From the NCBI GenBank assembly GCA_009777845.1, contig WRLD01000026.1:1-42455 (forward strand): a stretch of DNA of 42,455 nt. The letters run 5' to 3'. The notes under the pieces were generated by a model that had not been told where the DNA came from, ran no database searches, and saw nothing but the letters and a program-made list of their open reading frames with translations. The position numbers and the translations under genes are program-made. Numbering within the stretch: the first letter of the stretch is position 1; the number at the start of each line of letters is the position of its first letter. This DNA comes from Defluviitaleaceae bacterium. Lineage in GTDB: Bacteria > Bacillota > Clostridia > Lachnospirales > WQUN01. Of the stretch, positions 1 to 6,974 are shown piece by piece.

Positions 1-64
1 CCGTGATGTTTACTACGTTTTCTCGCTCCTACGTGCCACTCGCCTTGCGGGAGCGACAAAGGCT

Positions 65-93
65 ATTATAGTTATGCTCGCCCACCTTGTCAA
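65..93 (-). promoter_or_regulatory. Consensus sigma70/sigmaA promoter firing leftward
   Basis: On the minus strand a perfect -35 (TTGACA, 93-88) and a perfect -10 (TATAAT, 70-65) are separated by exactly 17 bases. Transcription would start near position 58 and leave the window. The first transcribed stretch can form a hairpin (CGCTCC 24-29 with GGAGCG 50-55). The gene it serves is outside the window; a match this good is often seen at stable RNA or strongly expressed genes, but that is inference. Confidence 0.75.
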
Positions 94-129
94 GTAGTTT
101 TTTTCCCTTTTTGTCAAAAAGTTTGAATT

Positions 130-587
130 TTGTTCCAAAACAAAATGCGAGCGGCGTGCCTATTTTATGGTCGATTGCCCACCATAACCAGTATTTCTGT
201 GATTTGTTGTGGACAAAGCTCCACATCTCATACATTTCAGCTTCAGTGTCGGAAACAACTTCAATTTGTATATCTTGCTCTGCGAGCTGTGAAAGATAGT
301 CATGGTTCACATACCATAATGACGCTTCAAAACTTTTTAATGTTGATGTTACAGTATTTGGGTCTATACCAAGGCTACGAGCAATGGCTCTTGTGCGCTT
401 TCCGTTTACAGTTTGAAAATATATTTGCGAACGTACGCAAGGGTCACATGCTAAATTTTTATACTCAAGCTGGAATGTTCTGTTGCACGGTTCACAGGCA
501 CACCATTGTTTGCCAGTAGGGCTTTTCCCTAAACATCTTTATATCCGTGCTTTTGCAATGCAGGCATTCCACTGGAGCAAATACCAT
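130..587 (-). pseudogene. IS1-family transposase remnant (frameshifted and 3'-truncated)
   Basis: Read leftward from an ATG at 587, the translation begins with a zinc-finger module (ECLHCK followed after a frame change by WCACEPCNRTFQ), then a helix-turn-helix-like segment (RAIARSLGIDPNTV), then the start of an IS1-type DDE domain (MWSFVHNKSQKYWLWWAIDH, then LAFCFGT). This order matches InsA/InsB of IS1. Two defects are visible. An extra base around 535-540 moves the reading frame just after the first Cys pair, and similarity stops after FGT near 130, so the rest of the catalytic domain, including the later acidic residues, is missing. The element is therefore inactive. No matching terminal inverted repeats were found. 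The apparent 93-residue ORF at 29-310 is its tail plus unrelated sequence. Confidence 0.7.
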
Positions 588-673
588 TGTCCATTCCCCC
601 AATCCTTTATTTATGGAATTTTACCATGCTTTTTATTTGGCAATAACTTTAAGTCACTACCCTTTTTTCTCCA

Positions 674-1444
674 TTATACTTTACCCTCATCAAACATATC
701 AGCCGTTTGCCAGGGATACCCACGATTTTGCTTCAGATAATCTTTCCACGGATATACGTTATTACCCGCATCATCTTTAATGTCCTTTACTGACCCTCTC
801 TCCTTTGCCGGGACTCCGACTACTACGATTTCGGGTGGAACATCTTTGGTAACAAGTGAACCAGCACCAACCAAAGCGTTTTCGCCGATTGTTTTTCCAG
901 GTAAAATAGTTGCCCCTGTTGCGATTTGCGCAAATTGACAGATGTGCGAACCAACAAGATTACCCATAGGCGGGTATGGGTCATTCGTTGTTACAACATA
1001 TGGGTATATCCAAACATAGTCATCTATCTTTGTGAGTTGACCGATATGCACGTTTGAGTGCAGACGAACAAAATCACCTATTTCAATATCTCCTTGCAAA
1101 TCAGACAATGTGCCAACACTACAGTTCTTTCCGATTTTTGTATTTTCGCGTATTGTTACATGGTGTCCTGTTTGGAACGATTCTCCAATAATGACATTTT
1201 CATAAATCGTTGTGTTGGCACGTATAATACTGTTTTTACCCACCTTTGTCATTGCAAAAATATGATTGCTCGTATTTTTATAGTAACCCATAGTAGGCTC
1301 GCCAATTATACAATATGCGCCTATAAAAACGTTGTCCCCAATAACCACATTCGGATAAATCAACGCACCTTTTCCTATAGTCACATTATCACCTAATACC
1401 ACATTGTCCATAATTGTGGCATCGACCGCTATTTGATTTCCCAT
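674..1444 (-). CDS. Hexapeptide-repeat (left-handed beta-helix) acyltransferase
   Basis: A 256-residue protein made almost wholly of hexapeptide repeats ([LIV]-G-x4 units such as IGDNVFIG, IGKGALIY, IGENALVG) from about residue 5 to 210, then a short C-terminal helix. This is the trimeric left-handed beta-helix fold of sugar, serine and lipid-A-type O/N-acyltransferases. The loop with HICQFAQIATGATILPG and the terminal GAGSLVTKDVPP-type segment resemble the WbbJ/DapH/LpxD-like acetyltransferase group. The acceptor cannot be read from sequence. It lies 15 bases downstream of the thiolase, in the same direction, so it probably belongs to the same operon and may use an acyl-CoA made or processed by the two upstream enzymes; that link is inference. 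Confidence 0.75.
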   Translation of the reverse strand: MGNQIAVDATIMDNVVLGDNVTIGKGALIYPNVVIGDNVFIGAYCIIGEPTMGYYKNTSNHIFAMTKVGKNSIIRANTTIYENVIIGESFQTGHHVTIRENTKIGKNCSVGTLSDLQGDIEIGDFVRLHSNVHIGQLTKIDDYVWIYPYVVTTNDPYPPMGNLVGSHICQFAQIATGATILPGKTIGENALVGAGSLVTKDVPPEIVVVGVPAKERGSVKDIKDDAGNNVYPWKDYLKQNRGYPWQTADMFDEGKV

Positions 1445-1459
1445 AATAACCCATTCCTT

Positions 1460-2713
1460 CTATATTTTGTCATTATTTCCTAAAATAAATGTATAATTTG
1501 TAGTAGCGCTACCACCAATATTCAACATCATTCCGATGTCAGCTTTGTTAAGCTGACACCTCCCCGATTTCCCCGATATTTGCTTATACAAATCCAAGAA
1601 CATTCTAACACCGCTTGCACCGACAGGGTGTCCGCAACCAATCAATCCGCCGCTTGCATTGATAGGTTTATTGCCGCTAAAAGAAGTTATGCCCTCTTCA
1701 ATAGCTTTGTATTCATCCCCCGGTTCGGTAAGACCGAACGCCGATACTGCCGCATATTCACTTGATGTGAAACAATCATGTGTTTCAAAAAAATCAATAT
1801 CGTCAACAGACAAACCGGAACGGCGATATGCGTCCAGTACAGCTTGTCTTGTCCACGGAAGCATATGTTGTGATTGTTTTGCTTCATGCGCTTTCTTATC
1901 AAAAAGCATAGGAGCTACTCTATGTCCATATCCTAAAACCACAGGACAATCAATGTCAAGCCGCTTTTTATATTCATCAGACACAAGAACAACAATTGCT
2001 GCGCCGTCTGTTACCTGTGAGCAATCCGACACGGCAAGTTTGCCGCCCACAGATGTGTTTGTCGGTGTATTGCGATGGCTTGCCTGTTCAAAATCCATAA
2101 ACCATTTTCTCGTCTGCGCTAATGGGTTTCTTTTCGCGTTGGCATAATTTTTATTTGAAATCATCGCTAAAGAATCCATAAAACGCTTTTCATCAAGATT
2201 GTATTTCTCCAAAATTTCATCCGCAAGCCGGGCAAACAGTTTTGGGAAAGGAAAATCTATATTTTTAGCTTCTTTTTCGTAGTATGCGGCTTGTCCCAAG
2301 AAGTCAGCACCGATTTTACTATCAACTGTTTTTTGCAACTCCCACCCGACAACGATTGCGACGTCAAAATCACCATTTTGTATTTTCGATATGGCGGCAT
2401 CCAACGCTACCGAACCCGAAGCGCAAGCTGCTTCATACCGCGCGGAAGGAACGCCATAGAACGCCGGGTCAACTTCTGTCAATAACGCACCTAAATGGCT
2501 TTGATTGACATAACATTCCGACAAAAAGTTTCCAACAAAACAGCCTATTCTGTTTTCTCTGTTAAGCTTCGTTATATCTTCAAACGGAAGATTAACCGCA
2601 CTCAACCCATCTGACACAATTTCTTTTATCAGAGCGATTACGCCTTTGCCTTCTTTTGTCCAGTTACGCTCAAAATCGGTCTGCGCTCCGCCCAACACAT
2701 ACACTTTATTCAT
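1460..2713 (-). CDS. Thiolase family protein (acetyl-CoA acyltransferase)
   Basis: A 417-residue thiolase-superfamily enzyme that condenses or cleaves acyl-CoA thioesters. The nucleophilic Cys is C97 (in YEAACASGS), and the other active-site motifs are present: H312 in FFETHDCF and C360/H362 in [18 protein letters not shown] rather than the usual NEAF places it near the SCP-x/archaeal thiolase branch rather than classical ThlA. Start choice: the ATG at 2713 follows AAAGGAG at 8 bases; the longer in-frame start at 2812 would overlap the upstream gene and lacks support. It follows the dehydrogenase stop by 13 bases, so the two are very likely co-transcribed and perform consecutive beta-oxidation-type steps or their reverse. 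Confidence 0.85.
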   Translation of the reverse strand: MNKVYVLGGAQTDFERNWTKEGKGVIALIKEIVSDGLSAVNLPFEDITKLNRENRIGCFVGNFLSECYVNQSHLGALLTEVDPAFYGVPSARYEAACASGSVALDAAISKIQNGDFDVAIVVGWELQKTVDSKIGADFLGQAAYYEKEAKNIDFPFPKLFARLADEILEKYNLDEKRFMDSLAMISNKNYANAKRNPLAQTRKWFMDFEQASHRNTPTNTSVGGKLAVSDCSQVTDGAAIVVLVSDEYKKRLDIDCPVVLGYGHRVAPMLFDKKAHEAKQSQHMLPWTRQAVLDAYRRSGLSVDDIDFFETHDCFTSSEYAAVSAFGLTEPGDEYKAIEEGITSFSGNKPINASGGLIGCGHPVGASGVRMFLDLYKQISGKSGRCQLNKADIGMMLNIGGSATTNYTFILGNNDKI

Positions 2714-2726
2714 ATTGTTATCTCCT

Positions 2727-4034
2727 TTATTTCTTTGCCTTAAAATATGACCTGTAATCATAAGCTGACGATTTGATGCAAGACAAAAGCCTGTCTGCGC
2801 CCACTTTTTCAAGAAGCGATGCAGATAATCGTTCTTTTATAAGGCTTTCGACAGGAACCACGTTTGAAAAAGCCTCAAGCATGGCAAGTGGGGGACACCA
2901 GTTAAAGCCTGTCGCCATAACACCATCGGCGGAGTCTATGCCATTTCCGACTTCCAACGAAATAAAAAGAGAATATATGATATATTCGAGCATGAACTCC
3001 ACGCATATTTCAGCTTCTGTCGAATGATTTTCCAACAATGCTTTAAGAGCGGACTTATAATCGCCTTGCGACAATGCGTAAACCATTTGTTCAACGAAAG
3101 GAAAACTGTATTTGATTGTATCCCTGTAATCAGCCGAATGAATATCGTACACCATATACCGTTTCGTTCCGTTGTCGAGAACCTGCGTTTTATACAACCC
3201 GCCGCCGGACTTTCTCCCAAGAGAACCTTTATCAATCAATTCCTGACAAAAAACCGGAAAAGAAAAAATATCATTCGCGTAATCATTTGTATTTTCTCGA
3301 ATGTTATCTACAATCGCTTTATGTACATCAAGTCCGACAAAATCCGAAGTGACTAATGGCGGCATAGCACGTCCCGTAAACGCACCAAGAATAGCGTCGA
3401 TATAATCAATACCGCCACTCTCCTTATATTTTTCAGCGAGTTGTAACGCTTTGTTGATAAAATGAAATCCAATACGGTTTCCGATAAAAGCGGGGCTGTC
3501 CTTTGATTCCACGACTGTTCTGAAAAGAGTATTAGCCAAATAACTTTTCATTTCATCAAATAGCGTTTTATTTGTGTAAGGCGTTGGGATAACCTCACAT
3601 AATGTCATATAGTACGAGGGATTGTAAAAATGTACTCCCATATAATTGCCGCGTAAGTTTTCGGGAAACAATTTCGCAAGTGCGGTTATGGATAACCCCG
3701 ATGTGCCGGAACAAGCTATGGCATCATTTCTTAGGTTTAAGGCAATTTGTTTTGTGATAGCTTGCTTTATTTCTATGTTTTCGGCTACGCTTTCAAAAAC
3801 AAGGTCTGCTTCTCGCACACACTTTTCAAGTATCGAATAATCCACGGGAATCAGATTTTTCGTTATGCTGTCCGCTCTGACGGACTTTATGGCTTTATTG
3901 ACAGCTTTTTTTGACTGCTCAATATCACGGCTTACCATGTAAACCTTTGCGTTTCCGAAAGATGCAAATATAGCACTCACGTTGGTTCCCATCGTGCCGT
4001 TTGCACCGACAACGGTTACGGTATTTATGTTCAT
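2727..4034 (-). CDS. 3-hydroxyacyl-CoA dehydrogenase, NAD-binding
   Basis: A 435-residue enzyme oxidising 3-hydroxyacyl-CoA to 3-oxoacyl-CoA or the reverse. The N-terminal Rossmann fold has the dinucleotide motif GANGTMG (residues 10-16). The catalytic His lies in [18 protein letters not shown] (H135), matching the family's GxHFFNP signature, and [10 protein letters not shown] marks the start of the helical C-terminal dimerisation domain, followed by a second such domain. At 435 residues it is longer than the roughly 285-residue single-domain enzymes and close to fusion-type versions without the enoyl-CoA hydratase part. It is first in a three-gene minus-strand operon with the thiolase and the hexapeptide acyltransferase. 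An AGGGAG ribosome site precedes the ATG. No acyl-CoA dehydrogenase or enoyl-CoA hydratase is nearby. Confidence 0.88.
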   Translation of the reverse strand: MNINTVTVVGANGTMGTNVSAIFASFGNAKVYMVSRDIEQSKKAVNKAIKSVRADSITKNLIPVDYSILEKCVREADLVFESVAENIEIKQAITKQIALNLRNDAIACSGTSGLSITALAKLFPENLRGNYMGVHFYNPSYYMTLCEVIPTPYTNKTLFDEMKSYLANTLFRTVVESKDSPAFIGNRIGFHFINKALQLAEKYKESGGIDYIDAILGAFTGRAMPPLVTSDFVGLDVHKAIVDNIRENTNDYANDIFSFPVFCQELIDKGSLGRKSGGGLYKTQVLDNGTKRYMVYDIHSADYRDTIKYSFPFVEQMVYALSQGDYKSALKALLENHSTEAEICVEFMLEYIIYSLFISLEVGNGIDSADGVMATGFNWCPPLAMLEAFSNVVPVESLIKERLSASLLEKVGADRLLSCIKSSAYDYRSYFKAKK

Positions 4035-4071
4035 TTACATTGCTCCCTAAAGTTTATTTCAAATTTATTTT

Positions 4072-4172
4072 CCATAAAGGCTTACCTTTATAGAGTTTAG
4101 GCTCTGAGTCGCCCATTTGCGACACGAGATGCCTAACACTTTTATGGTACCATAAGTTTCATGGAAATGCAA
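4072..4172 (-). promoter_or_regulatory. Leader of the acyl-CoA operon: weak promoter and two hairpins
   Basis: On the minus strand a poor promoter match (TTGCAT at 4172-4167, 17-base spacer, TACCAT at 4149-4144) precedes a leader that can fold into two hairpins: an outer stem pairing 4131-4137 with 4095-4102 that encloses a five-pair inner stem (4119-4123 with 4108-4112), and a seven-pair stem (ATAAAGG/CCTTTAT, 4074-4080 with 4085-4091). There is no U-run, so neither is an intrinsic terminator. I do not recognise it as a known riboswitch. Confidence 0.3.
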
Positions 4173-4212
4173 GATAAATTTTTCACAAGTCACGTTCATT
4201 TCAAAAAGTTTG

Positions 4213-4230
4213 AAAAAGTTTCAGAGAAAC
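4213..4230 (-). terminator. Weak intrinsic terminator of the 4241-5215 gene
   Basis: Reading leftward just past the stop codon, GTTTC-TCT-GAAAC forms a five-pair stem followed directly by TTTTT. The stem is short, so strength is uncertain. Confidence 0.4.
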
Positions 4231-4240
4231 CCACCCCACC

Positions 4241-5215
4241 TCATTCCCCCTGCTCCGTTTCTTCATATATATCCCCCACGTCCCCCACATCATCATCATC
4301 ATACTCCACCGCGCTCTGCACCAGCGAAAACGTCTCCGCGCCAGCAATCCCCACCCACGGCTCGGGTATAGTAAGCGTATTTCCGTTCGTTACAGGCACG
4401 GCAAAGGCCGCGCTTTGCAACGAGCCGCTGGTATTAAACACAGGCATACCGTGAATAAACGTAATCGAGTTGTAAAAATACGGCTGCGGAATACCGTCGT
4501 TGGACACATAGTCATAGGCACGCGCGCGCGGCGCGTAAACGCCCACGATTAGCACATTGTCATAAAACTCCGCCGTAAACGTGCGGTCAACATTCAGCGT
4601 AATTCGATTATCGCTTTCCGACACAAACACGAGCGGCACGCGCAAGCGGTATTCCGTGCCAAAGCCCTCGTCCCATTCCGTGGGCAGATGCAAAACATTG
4701 CCCGCGATTGTTCCCACCACGGTCACAGGCTCAAAGCTCGTGGGCGTATACACCGCGTCCCTGCCGTCCACGGTCATTCCGCCGTTATGCGTAAAACGCA
4801 CGGTGGTTCTTCCGCTCTCGGTTCTTTCCGTATAAGTTCCCGAAATTTTCGCATGGTCGAAATAATTCAAAATAAACGTGCCGTCCACATTCAGCCACAC
4901 GTCAGAGTTGCCATTGTAATAAACGCGCAGTGTCGGGCCGTCATCTTCTTCTTGGAACAACGACTCCTGCGCCAGCTCCGCTTGTGCAAGCGCCGCCGCA
5001 AGGTCTGTTTCCAGCTGCGAAATCATCGCCGAATGGGAACGCGCCTCAGAAACCAGCATAGAATTATTCTGTGCCAAGTCCCTATTCAGCCCCTGCAACG
5101 CCGAAATAAGCTCCATATCTTGCGGAAGCGACTCCTCCTTATTTATTACCGCGAAAAAAATAAGCGCGGCAAATAACGCGGCGATAAGAATACGTGATAA
5201 AATTGTTGTTTTCAT
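4241..5215 (-). CDS. Membrane-anchored coiled-coil protein with duplicated beta-rich domain, function unknown
   Basis: A 324-residue protein not assigned to a family. Residues 5-24 (SRILIAALFAALIFFAVI) form one hydrophobic N-terminal segment that could be an uncleaved anchor or signal. Residues about 35-90 are rich in heptad-like Leu/Ala/Glu/Gln and look like a coiled coil. Two related extracellular repeats follow: each has a short strand with LNVDGTF or LNVDRTF, then a Tyr-rich strand ending in G(T/V)Y and a stretch ending in (L/T)(H/I)LP or TIPEPW. The tail is very acidic (EYDDDDVGDVGD...). GGAGG precedes the ATG. It is transcribed divergently from the family A peptides through overlapping promoters, so a role linked to those peptides, such as surface receptor or immunity, is possible but unproven. 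Confidence 0.6.
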   Translation of the reverse strand: MKTTILSRILIAALFAALIFFAVINKEESLPQDMELISALQGLNRDLAQNNSMLVSEARSHSAMISQLETDLAAALAQAELAQESLFQEEDDGPTLRVYYNGNSDVWLNVDGTFILNYFDHAKISGTYTERTESGRTTVRFTHNGGMTVDGRDAVYTPTSFEPVTVVGTIAGNVLHLPTEWDEGFGTEYRLRVPLVFVSESDNRITLNVDRTFTAEFYDNVLIVGVYAPRARAYDYVSNDGIPQPYFYNSITFIHGMPVFNTSGSLQSAAFAVPVTNGNTLTIPEPWVGIAGAETFSLVQSAVEYDDDDVGDVGDIYEETEQGE

Positions 5216-5274
5216 GTTAATCCTCCGTTTTGTTTTGGTTTACGCTCGGCGGTTTAAGCTGGCACTCAATAAAT

Positions 5275-5306
5275 TTGACTATATCATAAATACCCTGTAA
5301 ACTCAA
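5275..5306. promoter_or_regulatory. Overlapping divergent promoters
   Basis: Two promoters occupy the same 32 bases. Plus strand: TTGACT (5275-5280), 17-base spacer, TAAACT (5298-5303), serving the family A peptide at 5340. Minus strand: TTGAGT (5306-5301), 17-base spacer, TATAGT (5283-5278), serving the 5215 gene. Each -10 overlaps the other's -35, so polymerase could occupy only one direction at a time. Confidence 0.6.
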
Positions 5307-5339
5307 TAACAATATAAGAAACAAGGGAGGGGATTTATC

Positions 5340-5621
5340 ATGGAAAATCAGAACGACACGGTAAAAATTACCGAGGAGCAGCTAGAAGCCGTTACAGGCG
5401 GCGGGCGTACACAAAACCGCTACAACCCAATTGAATGTCGGGGGCTTGCAGGGCCGCTTATGCTGTGCAAAACAGGGCCGGGCATCTTCGATAGCTATGT
5501 TTGGTGCGACCATTACCGCGAAAGCGAGGTCAAATCTAGGGTCGAGCGCGGATACGAAAGAAAGTACAAAACAATCACATGTGCACAGAACGGATTTCCT
5601 GAGCAAGAACATTATGTGTAG
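5340..5621 (+). CDS. Double-glycine precursor peptide, family A (A1)
   Basis: A 93-residue precursor peptide. The leader ends ITEEQLEAVTGGG, which fits the class II double-glycine pattern (I at -12, L at -7, V at -4, G at -2 and -1 when cleavage follows the second Gly). The core begins RTQNRYN and carries four Cys: IEC, MLCK, WCDHYRES and ITC. WCDHYRES is shared almost exactly with A3 and as WCDHFRES with A2. GGGAGGGG precedes the ATG and a promoter with 17-base spacing lies at 5275-5303. No modifying enzyme is adjacent; export would need the C39 transporter encoded at 21159, about 15 kb away. I do not recognise the core family. Confidence 0.8.
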   Translation: MENQNDTVKITEEQLEAVTGGGRTQNRYNPIECRGLAGPLMLCKTGPGIFDSYVWCDHYRESEVKSRVERGYERKYKTITCAQNGFPEQEHYV

Positions 5622-5644
5622 GGACAGCAAGCCTACTATGCTTA

Positions 5645-5674
5645 GGGGGCAAGCCCGTTAGAGGGCAAGCCCCC
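5645..5674 (+). other. Intercistronic GC-rich hairpin
   Basis: GGGGGC (5645-5650) pairs with GCCCCC (5669-5674), with an inner GCCC/GGGC stem, between peptides A1 and A2. There is no U-run after it, so it is better explained as an mRNA processing or stabilising hairpin, or a partial terminator, than as a full terminator. Confidence 0.5.
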
Positions 5675-5697
5675 AGCAAAAAGAAAGGAAAATTATC

Positions 5698-6033
5698 ATG
5701 GAAAATCAGAACGGTCATTGCGGCAAATGTACAAATTCGCAGGGCAACGAGCCAATTACATTAAGCGAGGAGCAATTAGACGGCGTGTCGGGCGGCGGGG
5801 CGACAGTAAACCGCTATAATGCCGAAATATGCAGAAATCGCACGAAAATTCGCTTTTATTGCAGGAAAGGGCATAACGAAACCTTCACGATGGGCAGCTG
5901 GTGCGACCATTTCCGCGAAAGCCACCCCTGGACGGACGACAACGGCTTTCAGCGTAGAATGTTCAGCTGTGTAATGAACGCATTTCCGCCATATAGCTGT
6001 GCATACGGATATGAAACATATGACCCAGAATAG
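5698..6033 (+). CDS. Double-glycine precursor peptide, family A (A2)
   Basis: A 111-residue member of family A with a longer leader (about 33 residues, including an extra HCGKC pair) ending ITLSEEQLDGVSGGG. The core starts ATVNRYN and has CRNR, YCRKG, WCDHFRES, SCVM and a further SC near the C-terminus, so five core Cys instead of four. It is the most diverged of the three but keeps the NRY start and the WCDH[FY]RES block. AAAGGA precedes the ATG. It sits between A1 and A3 in one orientation and is probably co-transcribed with them. Confidence 0.78.
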   Translation: MENQNGHCGKCTNSQGNEPITLSEEQLDGVSGGGATVNRYNAEICRNRTKIRFYCRKGHNETFTMGSWCDHFRESHPWTDDNGFQRRMFSCVMNAFPPYSCAYGYETYDPE

Positions 6034-6044
6034 GAGGAGTTGTC

Positions 6045-6362
6045 ATGGAAAATCAAAACGCAACGGCTAAATTTGTCATGGAAAATCAAAACGCAACGGC
6101 TAAAATCGCCGAGGAACAGCTAGAAGCCGTTACAGGCGGCGGGCGTACACAAAACCGCTACAGCGCGACCGAATGTAGAGGTCTTTCAGGCCCAATTACA
6201 ATGTGCAAAAGCGGCTCGGGCTTCTTTGATGGCGGTGTTTGGTGCGACCATTACCGCGAAAGCGAGGTACGGACTAAAATCGAGGGCGGACGTAAAATAG
6301 AGTACAGAACACTGCAATGCTTGCAAAACGGATTTCCCAAGCACGACCGCGAAGGTTCGTAG
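6045..6362 (+). CDS. Double-glycine precursor peptide, family A (A3), with duplicated N-terminus
   Basis: A 105-residue family A precursor. The first 11 codons (MENQNATAKFV) are an almost exact in-frame duplication of the next 11 (MENQNATAKIA), giving a second possible ATG at 6078. AGGAGG lies just before the ATG at 6045, so that start is preferred; starting at 6078 would give a leader of normal length. The leader ends IAEEQLEAVTGGG and the core (RTQNRYS..., four Cys, WCDHYRES, NGFP) is very close to A1. It lies 11 bases after A2. No terminator is visible; the downstream gap is filled with repeats. Confidence 0.78.
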   Translation: MENQNATAKFVMENQNATAKIAEEQLEAVTGGGRTQNRYSATECRGLSGPITMCKSGSGFFDGGVWCDHYRESEVRTKIEGGRKIEYRTLQCLQNGFPKHDREGS

Positions 6363-6974
6363 ATTGTTTAAGGGCGTGGAACGCGGATAATCTTTTTTGA
6401 AACCTAAGAAGCTACACGCCGTTGCCATTCATGTGTTTGTCGTGGTAATGTAGGGGGCGGATTTATCCGCCCCGAGGTACGCACGTTCATCAATTCGGGG
6501 CAGGTAACGTCCATTAAGCAGGCAGTAAGGCATTGTCTTTAGACAATGCCGCACGCCGACCAACGCAGAGCGAGGTAACCTCGGGACGGATAAATCCGTC
6601 CCCTACAAAAAACCTGCAACGCCCCTACAACAAACGCAATGTTTAAATCTGCGTTTCGTGTCTGCTGTGCCTCTCGCCCTCTGCTTTGTGCCTCTGTGCG
6701 AAATACTGTGTGAAAAAATCTTTTAAAATTAAGAAACAGCGGTTATACGCTTTACCTATGTTCATTATTTGTCAAAAAGATTTTTTCACACAGAGGCACA
6801 GAGGGCGAGAGGCACAGCAGACGATAAAATGTGGATTTTAGAGAAAGTACAAAGGAACGCAGATTTAAAACCACGTCCGATAAAATCCGTGTAATCCGCG
6901 TAAATCCGCGTTCCAACAATGATAAACTGCCATTGCTAGACTATACTTAAAAACCTACTTTGGAAGGAGAACAC
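6363..6974. repeat. Repeat-filled intergenic region (R1, R2, R3)
   Basis: No gene. It holds one R1 element (6449-6607), whose ends are inverted copies of each other (TGTAGGGG...CCCCTACA) and each internally palindromic around GGATTTATCC. It then holds one R2 element (about 6660-6825), a long inverted repeat whose arms contain GCTGTGCCTCTCGCCCTCTG and its complement around a roughly 60-base centre. R3 tracts (AATCCGCG-like) follow up to about 6915. R1 also contains a small internal GGCATTGTCTTTAGACAATGCC hairpin. Confidence 0.75.

Noticed and set aside
29..129. Functional small protein at 29-310
   Set aside because: Its first two-thirds is the IS1 transposase fragment and the rest lies in the promoter region with no similarity.
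2714..2812. Longer thiolase start at 2812
   Set aside because: It would overlap the dehydrogenase end; the ATG at 2713 has a good ribosome site and matches family length.
4072..4172. Known riboswitch in the acyl-CoA operon leader
   Set aside because: Two hairpins are present, but no known aptamer consensus was recognised and no terminator is seen.
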